Source: CALFBG01 sp045110315 (GTDB lineage Bacteria; Bacteroidota; Bacteroidia; Chitinophagales; Saprospiraceae). From it: DNA of 33,954 nucleotides. Position 1 is the first letter of the stretch. Each line of letters starts with the position of its first letter. The notes below the pieces were generated by a model. That model saw only the letters and a list, made by a program, of their open reading frames with translations. It was not told the origin of the DNA and searched no databases. The position numbers and the translations under genes were made by a program. Positions 15,288 through 23,720 of the stretch are shown here, one piece after another. The DNA lies in contig JBGCFY010000323.1 of assembly GCA_045110315.1 (NCBI GenBank), forward strand, positions 1 to 33,954. Direction: 5' to 3'.

Positions 15288-16535
15288 TTATTCTTCCACT
15301 TTCTCCGCTGGCATTGCTTCCACTTTTTTATCTGGAAAGCCTTGGGCAATAGCTTGTAAAAGGGCGACGTGGATATCCTTCGACTCATCGCCAATTTCTT
15401 TAAAGTGATGATTGGCAGAAGTTTTCACAATGACAAGGTCTTTGCTGGGATTTACATAAATGTATTGATTGTAAATACCTGCCGCAAAATAATCTCCTTG
15501 CCAATTTTGGGGAATCCACCATTGAAAACCGTAGCCAAAATGACTATTGGAAAGGGTCGTCGCTCCGGGCATCAAGTGTGGTTCGGTGGGCGTTACGGCT
15601 TGTTTTACCCAAGTCTTAGGCACGATTTGTTGACCTTCCCATTGGCCTTCTCGCAAATATAATAATCCTAGTTTTGCGTAATCGCGTAAGCTGACATTCA
15701 ATCCTCCCAGCGCCATTTCTACGTCATCCTGATCAATGACCCACTGCGCATCATATTCCATGCCCATCGGGTCCCAAATTTTTTCTTTCAGGTAAGCCGC
15801 TAAGGTTTTGCCCGTTACTTTGCGAAGCAACATACCTAGCACTTGAGTGTCTAAACTGACGTAATGATTGTAGGTTCCGGGCGGTTTTTCATTTTTTAAA
15901 CTCAAGGCAAAACTTTCAAAAGACTTACCCAGTGCGAAATGTCTACCAAAGCGATTAATATCCGAATTGAAATCTCGATAATCTTCGTTGAAGCCTACGC
16001 CCGAACTCATTTGTAAAATGTCTTTAATCTTAACGCCATCGTATCCTGTATCTTTAAACTGAGGTAGATACTTGGTGATGGGATCTTGAATACTTTCAAA
16101 TAAACCTTCCTCCAAAGCAATGCCGACCAACGTCGAAACAAAGGATTTTGCTACGGACCAAGAAATATGCGTCGTATTTTTTTGCATACCTAAATGATAA
16201 GATTCGTAGATAATCGTATCGCGGTGCAGCAACATTAAGCCCGTTGTATTACTATAGTTTAGATAATCTTGCACTTGGAAGTTTTGCTCTTGATAGCTAA
16301 AACTACTAGGCAAAGTGTAGCCTAAATTGCTGGGCATAGCGTAGGGAACTTTACTTTTTTCAATGTGGTGAAATGGAAAGCTCTTTTCCATATTCATAAA
16401 ATTATCAACGATGTTTTTTTCATCAAATAAACTATTGACGTGCAACAAGCGTTGAATTTTCTTGTAGTGGTAAGCTGCGAATAGGAGCAGGATTAAAAAT
16501 AAAAAAGCAAGCACTTTGGCAATTTTTAGTAACAT
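15288..16535 (-). CDS. Beta-lactamase-superfamily serine hydrolase (NylB/EstB type)
   Basis: A 415-residue protein with one N-terminal membrane anchor (residues about 5-22), so the catalytic domain should face the periplasm. The active-site SxxK motif is Ser127-Val-Ala-Lys130 in 'ISWSVAKSFVSTLVGIAL', close to that of 6-aminohexanoate-dimer hydrolase. The second motif tyrosine is probably Tyr225 in 'YNHYVSLDTQVLG'. 'GGLNVSLRDYAKLGLLYL' and 'FGYGFQWWIPQ' are further marks of the class C-like group. Such proteins may be esterases, amidases or peptidases; true beta-lactamase activity is not expected. The substrate cannot be read from sequence. It stands alone between convergent hutH and a 418-bp spacer. 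Confidence 0.9.
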   Translation of the reverse strand: MLLKIAKVLAFLFLILLLFAAYHYKKIQRLLHVNSLFDEKNIVDNFMNMEKSFPFHHIEKSKVPYAMPSNLGYTLPSSFSYQEQNFQVQDYLNYSNTTGLMLLHRDTIIYESYHLGMQKNTTHISWSVAKSFVSTLVGIALEEGLFESIQDPITKYLPQFKDTGYDGVKIKDILQMSSGVGFNEDYRDFNSDINRFGRHFALGKSFESFALSLKNEKPPGTYNHYVSLDTQVLGMLLRKVTGKTLAAYLKEKIWDPMGMEYDAQWVIDQDDVEMALGGLNVSLRDYAKLGLLYLREGQWEGQQIVPKTWVKQAVTPTEPHLMPGATTLSNSHFGYGFQWWIPQNWQGDYFAAGIYNQYIYVNPSKDLVIVKTSANHHFKEIGDESKDIHVALLQAIAQGFPDKKVEAMPAEKVEE

Positions 16536-16953
16536 TTGAATAAGGTTGTTCGACTCAGAGAAATAGTGGGGTAATCGTTTTTATCGAGCGAGTACGGAGC
16601 TGTTTTTTGCTAAAAAGGATTACGCTTCAATTCTTTTCCAAGCTACAACTTTAGCTTAAGAATAAAGAATAATTGAGGAATGAAGCGCAGGCTATTTTTA
16701 AGAATTATCACATTTTGATTGCTTCGTGGAAGAGACATTATCCAAATATTTATTTTCCCTTACGGGGGAAAACCTTGTATTTTACTAGGTATAAACCCCT
16801 GATTTTGGTCGATTGATCGTAGATTTTTTGAATGCTAGGAACGGGTGTCCTATCTTTAGTAGACAATGCATTACACCATTTCAGTATAATTACTTATCCA
16901 TCCTAGAACCTATCATAACCTTCTACATTTTATAACCAAAAAACAAAATACGG
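16536..16953. other. 418-bp spacer with a hairpin and a promoter
   Basis: No gene is evident. A 7-bp stem TTTTCCC/GGGAAAA (16753-16759 with 16766-16772, 6-base loop) lies in the middle. A good promoter for the next gene follows at 16827-16858. The remainder near the serine hydrolase is AT-rich with no repeat I can name. Confidence 0.5.
16827..16858 (+). promoter_or_regulatory. Promoter of the unrecognised gene at 16954
   Basis: TTTG (16827-16830) and TATCTTTA (16851-16858) are separated by exactly 20 bases. Only the last base of the -7 box departs from consensus. Transcription would start near 16863, leaving a leader of about 90 bases. Confidence 0.52.
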
Positions 16954-17871
16954 ATGAAAACCATTATTGGAAATCAAGTAACTTCAAGATCTAATCAACC
17001 ACTTACCGAAGAAGGTCGAGATGCAGAGTTTAAGGCCATGCGTAAAAACTGGATGAAAACACCACAGAATAAATTAGCTAATTTATTTTATACCTACTAC
17101 GAAAATAACGATGGTAGTTTTTCTGCTCAACGGGCTACAACGTACTTTTTATCGAGTGATACTTTGGGAGCGATTAATACCGCGTACGAGAATTTCTCAG
17201 TAGAGGAGAAAGAACAATGCTCCTTGGTTGTATACATGGCTTCTCACGAGAATAGTTTAAATGAGATGAGAGAAGGAACACCTGCTTTCAACCCAATTGT
17301 TCAACTTCATTTATACAAAGAAGGAGAAAGTTCTTATAAAGATAGTTACTTAACTTCGTGGAGAAAAAATTCCACCGTTTCTTTTGGGAATTCTACTTTT
17401 TATAATCCCGAAAAGGATAAATCTACGAATGGAATTATCCTCTCAGACTATGAGACTACCAACCTCAGTAGAATTTCTCCCAAAACGGCTTATATCTTTT
17501 TGCAAGAGTGGGCGGAATTGCCTTACGAAGAGATCAATAATTTGTTTGGCGGTATTGTATATGCCCAACTTCCTAAATTAAATAGTTATTCCTTCTCGGC
17601 GGAAGATGTGCAATCAATTTTATCCTTGTACAAAGGTAATCCTAAGCGAGAATTATTTTTTCATTTAACGGTGATTAATCCTAGTATACGAACACCATTC
17701 AAATTTCACATCGTACTGGAAGTTACTGAAATGGGAAAGGAGGAGTCAAGAGATGGTTTCAATCGAGAATCTGAATTTTATGAATTTGGCTATCCTTGTC
17801 CACCGTACTGTGGAGACATCATCGAAATCTCTCCTCCAGAAGCATCGCCAAATGTAAGACCGAGACGCTAA
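16954..17871 (+). CDS. Hypothetical protein, no family recognised
   Basis: A 305-residue protein without signal peptide or membrane segment, so probably cytoplasmic. I recognise no domain. It is rich in aromatic residues and Ser/Asn ('NLFYTYYENNDGSF', 'TTYFLSSDTLGAINTAYENF'). Near the C-terminus it has the cysteine pair 'YPCPPYCGD', and it ends in a Pro/Arg tail 'PPEASPNVRPRR'. The start is supported by the promoter 90 bases upstream and an A-rich stretch before the ATG. The 7-TM/kinase/regulator operon starts 145 bases downstream, behind a long inverted repeat, so it is probably a separate transcription unit. A functional link to that signalling unit is only suggested by position. Confidence 0.75.
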   Translation: MKTIIGNQVTSRSNQPLTEEGRDAEFKAMRKNWMKTPQNKLANLFYTYYENNDGSFSAQRATTYFLSSDTLGAINTAYENFSVEEKEQCSLVVYMASHENSLNEMREGTPAFNPIVQLHLYKEGESSYKDSYLTSWRKNSTVSFGNSTFYNPEKDKSTNGIILSDYETTNLSRISPKTAYIFLQEWAELPYEEINNLFGGIVYAQLPKLNSYSFSAEDVQSILSLYKGNPKRELFFHLTVINPSIRTPFKFHIVLEVTEMGKEESRDGFNRESEFYEFGYPCPPYCGDIIEISPPEASPNVRPRR

Positions 17872-17926
17872 ATTTTGATTAAGCGAGCAGTAAAATAGCT
17901 CGTTGCTCAATTCCCAAAAAGATTAT

Positions 17927-17984
17927 GAAGTTGTTTTAAAATGGGGCTTGCAAATAAATCATCTATCTATTTTAAAACAACTTC
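17927..17984. repeat. Perfect 16-bp inverted repeat with a 26-base loop
   Basis: GAAGTTGTTTTAAAAT at 17927-17942 is the exact reverse complement of ATTTTAAAACAACTTC at 17969-17984. It lies in the spacer between the unrecognised gene and the 7-TM gene. There is no T-run after it and the stem is AT-rich, so it does not look like an ordinary terminator. It may be a regulatory dyad or leader structure. Confidence 0.75.
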
Positions 17985-18016
17985 TATTAATAGACCTTCA
18001 ATTACAACGACTAGCT

Positions 18017-18667
18017 ATGGATATGTTAACGTCAAAAATATTGGCTCAAACTTCGGTATTCTTGGCTTTATTGCCAGCGCTAGTAGCCTTACTGAATTGG
18101 AAGAACTTAAATCATGCACAGCGCTTATTAAGTAACTTGGTTTTTGTCGCAGTTTTAACGGAACTCTTCGCCTATCTTTTAGCGAGAATGGAAGTTAATA
18201 ATCTTTTTATTTCTCATATTTTTACCATTGTAGAATATTTATTACTGAGTCTTATCTATCGAAAAGCATTGTCTAGTGTAATACCTACGAAGGTGTTCAA
18301 CCTGACAATGCTTTTGTTTTTATTGTATGCGACTTTTAATGGCATTTGGGTGGAAAGTTTGACCAAGTTTAATGGTCTGTCCAGAGCAGTTTCTAGCCTA
18401 ATTATTCTATTTTATGCGCTAGCTTATTTTTACAAATTATTAAAAGAGGTAAAAATAAAAAGACTAGAAACTGAAGCTTTATTTTGGTTATCCGTTGGTT
18501 TGTTACTCTACTTCTCCGCTAATTTTTTTATTTTTATTTTTAGCAATTATATTCAACCCTCCGTAAAATTAAGTTTTACCTTCTGGGGAATTCATGCTAT
18601 CTTGAATATCACCCGTTACATTTTTTATACAATTGCCTTATGGATCAAGCCACCGAAGAGAGTGTAG
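18017..18667 (+). CDS. Seven-transmembrane protein upstream of a NarL-type kinase
   Basis: A 216-residue integral membrane protein with seven predicted hydrophobic segments, for example 'VFLALLPALVALLNW', 'LVFVAVLTELFAYLLA', 'IFTIVEYLLLSLIY', 'MLLFLLYATFNGIW', 'LIILFYALAYFY', 'WLSVGLLLYFSANFFIFIF' and 'YIFYTIALWI'. No family name can be given. The frame stays open upstream to a TTG at 17903, but that would add a non-hydrophobic tail and run through the inverted repeat, so the ATG starting MDMLTSKILA is preferred. It overlaps the kinase gene by 28 bases. The kinase has a single membrane segment and no sensor domain, so this protein is a candidate signal-sensing partner (inference). Confidence 0.8.
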   Translation: MDMLTSKILAQTSVFLALLPALVALLNWKNLNHAQRLLSNLVFVAVLTELFAYLLARMEVNNLFISHIFTIVEYLLLSLIYRKALSSVIPTKVFNLTMLLFLLYATFNGIWVESLTKFNGLSRAVSSLIILFYALAYFYKLLKEVKIKRLETEALFWLSVGLLLYFSANFFIFIFSNYIQPSVKLSFTFWGIHAILNITRYIFYTIALWIKPPKRV

Positions 18668-19458
18668 CGTTAATGATGTTTATTGGTATTATTGGGATGT
18701 TGCTACTCGCTGTGGCGGTCATCCTCTTTTTCGTATTGTACCAACGCCGATTATTGCAACAACAAGAAAATATGCGTTTGATGGAAATCGGTCACCAACG
18801 CCTTTACCTAGAAGCAGTCATCGAAGCTCAAGAGCAAGAACGAAAACGAATTGCGCAAGACTTACACGATGGCGTAGGAGCTTTACTTTCGGCTTCCAAA
18901 CTGTATATCAATCGCTTGCCTGCCGATCAAAGTAAGTTTGCGGATGTTGCTTTTATTAAACAGGAAACCGTTGGATTGTTAGATGAAACGATTGATAATA
19001 TTCGTACCATTTCGCGCAATTTATTACCAACGAGTTTAGAACGATTTGGACTCATTGCGGCCATAGAAGATTTGGTAAAACGACTGAACGATTTAGGCAC
19101 GGTACAAATAGATTTTCAGTATACACAAGCTTTACGTTTTGATATTCAACAAGAATGTGCACTCTTTCGAATTATTCAAGAGTTGCTTAATAATAGTTTG
19201 AAATACGCAGAAGCGACAGGAGTAGTGCTCTCAATTGAAATTTTAAAGGATAAACTTGCTCTTCATTATCAAGATAATGGCGTAGGATTCGATATCCAAC
19301 AATGGCGAGCGAATACAATGTCTAAAAAAGGACTCGGGCTGAGAGGAATTCAGTCGCGAGCTGATGTTTTGCAAGCAGCATTAGTGATGCATTCTAATCT
19401 GCAAGAAGGTTTTTCTGTAAATTTAAATATGATAATTAAACCCTATAGTAATGATTAA
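18640..19458 (+). CDS. NarL/DesK-type sensor histidine kinase
   Basis: A 272-residue kinase with one N-terminal membrane segment (residues about 10-33), a short coiled coil and a HisKA_3 dimerisation domain 'EQERKRIAQDLHDGVGALLS' with phospho-acceptor His76. The ATPase domain has the N-box 'ELLNNSLKYAEA', 'DNGVGFD' and the G-box 'GLGLRGIQSRADVL'. It lacks a separate sensor domain. It overlaps the 7-TM gene by 28 bases and the response regulator gene by 8 bases, so these three genes form one operon. It should phosphorylate the LuxR-type regulator that follows. Confidence 0.95.
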   Translation: MDQATEESVALMMFIGIIGMLLLAVAVILFFVLYQRRLLQQQENMRLMEIGHQRLYLEAVIEAQEQERKRIAQDLHDGVGALLSASKLYINRLPADQSKFADVAFIKQETVGLLDETIDNIRTISRNLLPTSLERFGLIAAIEDLVKRLNDLGTVQIDFQYTQALRFDIQQECALFRIIQELLNNSLKYAEATGVVLSIEILKDKLALHYQDNGVGFDIQQWRANTMSKKGLGLRGIQSRADVLQAALVMHSNLQEGFSVNLNMIIKPYSND

Positions 19459-20110
19459 ATTAGCCATTTGCGATGATCAAGTTTTATTTTTACGCGGTCT
19501 TAAATACATTATCGCGGATTTTGATGAAATTGAAATTATCATCGAAGTTACCCGAGGAGAAGATCTACTCGAACAAGTCAAATTCAATCGACCCGATGTG
19601 GTCTTGTTGGACATGAAAATGCCAGGGATGGATGGAATAGAAGTCACCCGATTTTTGAGAACTAACTTTCCTGAGATCAAAATCATTCTGCTTAGTATGT
19701 ACGACGAAGAGCGCTTGATTACCCACGTACTCGAAATTGGTGCAAACGGTTATTTGTTGAAAAATGAAGAACCTGAGATCCTCAAAGAAGCCATTGAGTC
19801 CGTAATGACCAAAGATTATTACTTTAACGATTACGTAGCGAATGCGCTGATTAAAGGCCTAAAAAGAAAGGAGCGTTCCGCCAAGGCTCCGATTTCTTTT
19901 AAAGCACCTTCTCACCTAACGACTCGGGAATTAGAAATTTTAAAACTCATCAGTGAAGAATTAACAACTGCCGAAATTGCTAAAAAGCTTTTTATCAGTG
20001 TCCGCACAGTTGAAGGTCATCGTAAGAATTTAATGGAAAAAACGGGTGTTCGGAACACTGCGGGACTGATTATTTTTGCGATTAAAAATAAATTGATTGA
20101 GCTAAGCTAA
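19451..20110 (+). CDS. NarL/FixJ-family response regulator
   Basis: A 219-residue regulator. The receiver domain (residues 1-120) has the acidic pair 'CDD', phospho-acceptor Asp54 in 'VVLLDMKMPGMDG', Ser82 and Lys104. The LuxR-type helix-turn-helix (about 150-212) reads 'LTTRELEILKLISEELTTAE' then 'IAKKLFISVRTVEGHRKNL'. It is the partner of the NarL-type kinase with which it overlaps by 8 bases. Target genes are unknown; the neighbouring spacers with inverted repeats (17927 and 20202) are candidates. Confidence 0.96.
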   Translation: MIKLAICDDQVLFLRGLKYIIADFDEIEIIIEVTRGEDLLEQVKFNRPDVVLLDMKMPGMDGIEVTRFLRTNFPEIKIILLSMYDEERLITHVLEIGANGYLLKNEEPEILKEAIESVMTKDYYFNDYVANALIKGLKRKERSAKAPISFKAPSHLTTRELEILKLISEELTTAEIAKKLFISVRTVEGHRKNLMEKTGVRNTAGLIIFAIKNKLIELS

Positions 20111-20201
20111 GTTATGACTGCATTTCATCTTCCATTTTTTATGGCTGAATAACTTCCTGAAAAAATCGTACATTTATCTTTTTTTAACTGGCTTATTTCA
20201 C

Positions 20202-20218
20202 AATGTACGAAGTACATT
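20202..20218. promoter_or_regulatory. 17-bp palindrome upstream of the DUF2459 gene
   Basis: AATGTAC-GAA-GTACATT is a perfect 7-bp inverted repeat with a 3-base centre, ending 26 bases before the ATG. A further GTACATT half-site lies at 20168-20174, 44 bases upstream. A dimeric regulator could bind here; the LuxR-type regulator encoded just upstream is one candidate. Confidence 0.45.
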
Positions 20219-20244
20219 CGTCTTAACCGCAAAACTGAGAACTG

Positions 20245-20919
20245 ATGAAAAGCGTGCTCAAAGTATTAAAATGGATTGGATTGTTCTTGTTGACTTTCTT
20301 TGCGCTTTATTTCTTGGCTGCTTTTGGCTTGGCAAGAATTGGGGTAGGAGAGGAAGAAGGTGCAAAAGACGAATTGACGGTATTCATTAAGACCAATGGT
20401 GTGCATACTGACATCGTTGTTCCCATTCGGAATGAGCAAAAAGATTGGAGTCAAAACATTAAATTTGAGGATACGAAGTCTGGAGCTACCAATTTTCAAT
20501 ACGTTGGCATTGGTTGGGGCGATAAAGGATTTTATTTAGAAACGCCTACTTGGGCAGAGTTGAAGGCTTCCGTTGCGTTCAAAGCTGCTACGGGATTGAG
20601 TACAACGGCTATTCACGCTTCGTTTTATCCAACGATGTCCGTCGATTCTACGACGAGAGCAATTAAGATTAGCAAAAATCAATATGAACGGTTGATTAAC
20701 TATATCGATCAGTCGTTTCAGAAAGATGCAGAAGGATCTTATATCCACATCAAAACGGATGCCGTCTACGGAGAAAACGATGCTTTCTACGAAGCCGTAG
20801 GAAGCTATAGTATGTTTCATACTTGCAATACTTGGACGAATAAAAGTCTAAAAGCTGCGGGACAAAAAGCAGCTTTTTGGACGCCTTTTGATACGGGGAT
20901 TTTTTATCACTACGACTAA
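20245..20919 (+). CDS. DUF2459 / TIGR02117 family protein
   Basis: A 224-residue protein with an N-terminal membrane segment (residues about 10-32) that may be an anchor or signal peptide. The body matches DUF2459 (TIGR02117): 'FIKTNGVHTDIVVPI', 'FQYVGIGWGDKGFYLETPTWAELK', 'HASFYPTM' and 'SMFHTCNTWTNKSLKAAG'. Conserved His, Asp and Cys residues (HTD, GWGD, HTCNTW) suggest an active site, perhaps like a papain-type cysteine peptidase or amidase, but no reaction is established. It follows the two-component operon by 134 bases and has its own palindrome-bearing upstream region. Confidence 0.85.
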   Translation: MKSVLKVLKWIGLFLLTFFALYFLAAFGLARIGVGEEEGAKDELTVFIKTNGVHTDIVVPIRNEQKDWSQNIKFEDTKSGATNFQYVGIGWGDKGFYLETPTWAELKASVAFKAATGLSTTAIHASFYPTMSVDSTTRAIKISKNQYERLINYIDQSFQKDAEGSYIHIKTDAVYGENDAFYEAVGSYSMFHTCNTWTNKSLKAAGQKAAFWTPFDTGIFYHYD

Positions 20920-21029
20920 AACTTCCGGTTTTCTTTAAACTATTTTGGAACTTTTTTATGCGATAGGGCGTAAGTATAAACAGTTGTAATTTTCAATGCA
21001 ATAAACTGTCTGATACAAGTTTCTCATTT

Positions 21030-21569
21030 ATGGACTTACCAAAAATATTCCCCCCAATACTTACCGAAAGATTAGTCTTACGTGAAATTATAGCAAGCGA
21101 TTTAGCTTCTATTTTTAAAGGTTTATCACATCCTGATATTATCCGATACTATGGCATTCATTTCGATACACTAGAGGCTACTCGGGAGCAAATGGCTTGG
21201 TTTGCGGCACTCGTAAAAGAAGAGAAAGGAATCTGGTGGGCAGTTTGCGATCGGGAAACCGAAGCGTTTCTGGGCGCTGGTGGATTTAACGATTGGAACA
21301 AAGTACATCGACGCGCGGAGATTGGTTTTTGGTTGTTGCCCGAAGCTTGGGGGAATGGATTTATGAAGGAAGCGATGGACAAAATTTGCGACTTTGGTTT
21401 TACTCAAATGGGCTTGCGCCGAATTGAAGGTTTTGTGGAAACGGAGAATACAAATTGTAAAAAAGGATTAGCTAAGTTAAACTTTAACTTGGAAGGAACG
21501 ATGCGCGATTACGAATGGAAGAACGAAAAGTGGATTGATTTATCCATTTACGCAAAGTTAGCGAAATAA
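21030..21569 (+). CDS. GNAT-family N-acetyltransferase, RimJ/RimL type
   Basis: A 179-residue acetyltransferase that would transfer acetyl from acetyl-CoA to an amine, possibly a protein N-terminus or small molecule. Family marks are 'LTERLVLREIIASDLASIF' at the N-terminus, 'FLGAGGFNDW', the acetyl-CoA pyrophosphate loop 'LLPEAWGNGFMKEAM' and 'GLRRIEGFVETENTNCKKGLAKLNF'. Substrate cannot be told. It stands alone and converges on the OmpR-type regulator with a 22-base gap holding a weak 5-bp dyad (TTTCC/GGAAA). Confidence 0.9.
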   Translation: MDLPKIFPPILTERLVLREIIASDLASIFKGLSHPDIIRYYGIHFDTLEATREQMAWFAALVKEEKGIWWAVCDRETEAFLGAGGFNDWNKVHRRAEIGFWLLPEAWGNGFMKEAMDKICDFGFTQMGLRRIEGFVETENTNCKKGLAKLNFNLEGTMRDYEWKNEKWIDLSIYAKLAK

Positions 21570-21591
21570 TTGATTTCCCTTGGATGGAAAA

Positions 21592-22284
21592 CTACTTTAC
21601 TGAAAAATGATAACCAACTCCTTTTAAGGTAATAATTTCGATGCCAGCATCGTCTTTTAAATAATTACGCAGCTTCTTGATGTAGACATCTAAATTCCTA
21701 GAATTAAAAAAAGAATCATCTCCCCAAATGCTTTTCAGCAACTGGCTACGTTCAATTTTTTCATTTTGATGTGCACAAAGTAATTTTAAAATTTCTACTT
21801 CTCGGTAAGAAAGTCTCTTAACTTTTTCTTGAAAAATTAATTGCATCTTTAGTGGATCAAACTGATATTGTCCAATCGAAATAATACCATTTTTTTGTAA
21901 CGACTGGTCAGGGTGTGTGAAGTTTAAAATATTATAGATTCGGACAATCAACTCCTCCATGCTAAATGGTTTTTTGATGTAGTCTCGGGCACCAGTTTTA
22001 AATCCTTCTAGCACATCTTCGGTTTGCGACTTTGCCGTTAAAAAGATGATTGGTAAGTGTGGAAATTGCTTTTTGGTCAGCCGTGCAATGGTAAAACCAT
22101 CGAGCGTAGGAAGCATAATGTCTAGCAAACAAACGTCCGCTTCCCAATTCGCTAGCTGATCCAAGACGTTACCACCATCGGTAATTAAGCGCACCGAAAA
22201 ATCACGGCTCTCCAAACTTTCTTTGACGATCTTTGCCAAAAAAGGTTCATCTTCTACGTAAAGGATTTTATAACTTTTCTTCAT
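21592..22284 (-). CDS. OmpR-family response regulator (RprY-like)
   Basis: A 230-residue regulator. The receiver domain has 'YVEDE', the phospho-acceptor Asp55 in 'VCLLDIMLPTLDG', Thr near 83 ('FLTA') and Lys in 'YIKKPF'. The C-terminal winged helix is typical: 'LSYREVEILKLLCAHQNEKI', 'RSQLLKSIWGDDSFFNSRNL', 'DVYIKKLRNYLKDD' and 'LKGVGYHF'. The start MKKSYKILYVEDE is preferred to one 7 codons upstream because it matches related proteins and gives a 17-base overlap with the kinase gene. It is the second gene of a kinase-regulator operon. It probably binds the TTAACCT repeats upstream of the operon (inference). Confidence 0.95.
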   Translation of the reverse strand: MKKSYKILYVEDEPFLAKIVKESLESRDFSVRLITDGGNVLDQLANWEADVCLLDIMLPTLDGFTIARLTKKQFPHLPIIFLTAKSQTEDVLEGFKTGARDYIKKPFSMEELIVRIYNILNFTHPDQSLQKNGIISIGQYQFDPLKMQLIFQEKVKRLSYREVEILKLLCAHQNEKIERSQLLKSIWGDDSFFNSRNLDVYIKKLRNYLKDDAGIEIITLKGVGYHFSVK

Positions 22285-23716
22285 ACTTCGGTATACTGAT
22301 GTCAAATTGTGTCCCTACATTTTCTTCGCTGGTCAAATTAATTTCTCCCTCGTGCTGACGAATAATTTCTGCGACGTAACTCAAGCCTAAACCGTGTCCT
22401 TTTACTGCGTGTACGTCACCCGTTGGTACTCTAAAAAAACGCTCAAAAATACGACTTTGAAAAGCAGCTGGAATGCCAATACCTTCGTCCTTAAAGTGCA
22501 ACAAAATACTTTTTCCTTTTTGGATTATTTTAATTGAAATCTTCGCTGGTGCGGTGCTATATTTTAAACTATTGTCCAAAAGATTATTCAGGATGTTGCT
22601 CAAATGAACGGGATCACCAAATACTAAGGAAGTATCGGCTTGATCGTATTCAAAATGAACTTTGGCATTTAATTTATTCAATTGCAATTGCATGGAATCT
22701 AGTACTTTTTGTACGAGTGGAACGAGTGCGGTTGGTTCCCGATTCAAAGCGTAACTGCCATCTTCAAAGCTCGCGATATTAAGTACCTTTTCTACCAGAA
22801 GCGAAAGTCGATTGAGTTCCGTCTTAGAAAAATTGAGATATTCTTTAGTTCTTTCTGGGTTTTGTAATGCGCCAAAATCTTGGATCGCTTCGATGGCTAC
22901 GCCAATAGTTGCAATGGGTGTTTTGAGTTCGTGCGTCATGTTACTAATGAAATTATTCTTGAGCGCCATCAACTTTTTTTGTTCTTGCAAGTTTTGGTGT
23001 ACGAGGTAAAAGGCTAAACCAGTCAAGGAAAAGAGAAAGATAGAAAATAAAATTTGCGGAATAATTTCCTGGATAATATATAAAGGAAATTGCCGAAACT
23101 GTAGCACTTGAGTGGCTTGATCTGTAGTTTTGAAAAGGGGGAGAACAAAATCCATAGTAGCAATATTCAAGCTATCGAGAGATCGGCAGACAAAGTTTTG
23201 AGGCAGTGGCGCGGCCCGTAAATTCTCTAGTATTCTTTGTACCATTTGTTGATTGACTTGCTGATTCTTGGGACTTACTTTTGAGAAAGAATGCTGTTCA
23301 CTTCCCCCGTAATCGTCCGTCATGATAATGGAAATGTCAGTGGCTACTTCCCCTAAATCCATTCGTTTAACTTGATCAAAAAGTTGTTTAATTTTGCCAC
23401 CTGCCATTTCATCTGAAGTCGAAAAAGAATCAAGGGTAGTTTGTTGGGTAATGATTCTACGCGTGGGAAAATCAAACTGAAAGGTATCAATGTCGGTCCG
23501 GTCGTTGATCGTATCAAAAGGCTTGATTCGTGTTAAGACTAATTGCAACAAAGAATCTTGGATTTCTCTTTTGGAATCAATTACGATGCGCGTTAGTTCT
23601 GTTTCAACTTGTGTTTGCTCTTTTTGGTAAGCACTATGTAACCAATAGGCTAGAAAACCCGCCAGCAAGAACAAGCATCCCGCCATTAAAAAATAAGAAA
23701 TCTTTTGCTTTTTCAC
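22268..23716 (-). CDS. Sensor histidine kinase paired with the OmpR-type regulator (RprX-like)
   Basis: A 482-residue kinase with two membrane segments (about 7-28 and 215-240) enclosing a periplasmic domain of roughly 185 residues. HisKA follows directly, without a HAMP domain: 'NNFISNMTHELKTPIATIG' with phospho-acceptor His near 263. The ATPase domain has 'NNLLDNSLKYS', 'FKDEGIGIP', 'IFERFFRVPTGD' and 'GHGLGLSYV'. This layout matches Bacteroidota RprX-type kinases. It is the first gene of the operon. A -7 box lies only 4 bases from the ATG, so the message may be leaderless. The signal sensed is unknown. Confidence 0.94.
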   Translation of the reverse strand: MKKQKISYFLMAGCLFLLAGFLAYWLHSAYQKEQTQVETELTRIVIDSKREIQDSLLQLVLTRIKPFDTINDRTDIDTFQFDFPTRRIITQQTTLDSFSTSDEMAGGKIKQLFDQVKRMDLGEVATDISIIMTDDYGGSEQHSFSKVSPKNQQVNQQMVQRILENLRAAPLPQNFVCRSLDSLNIATMDFVLPLFKTTDQATQVLQFRQFPLYIIQEIIPQILFSIFLFSLTGLAFYLVHQNLQEQKKLMALKNNFISNMTHELKTPIATIGVAIEAIQDFGALQNPERTKEYLNFSKTELNRLSLLVEKVLNIASFEDGSYALNREPTALVPLVQKVLDSMQLQLNKLNAKVHFEYDQADTSLVFGDPVHLSNILNNLLDNSLKYSTAPAKISIKIIQKGKSILLHFKDEGIGIPAAFQSRIFERFFRVPTGDVHAVKGHGLGLSYVAEIIRQHEGEINLTSEENVGTQFDISIPKYEEKL

Positions 23717-23720
23717 TTTT

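Noticed and set aside
17927..17984. Inverted repeat as terminator of the preceding gene
   Set aside because: The stem is AT-rich, the loop is long and no T-run follows.
17903..18016. TTG-initiated 38-codon extension of the 7-TM protein
   Set aside because: It reads through a perfect inverted repeat, is not hydrophobic and relies on a rare start codon; the ATG at 18017 is better.
22284..22305. Longer start for the OmpR-type regulator
   Set aside because: It adds MTSVYRS before the conserved start and enlarges the overlap with the kinase gene from 17 to 38 bases.
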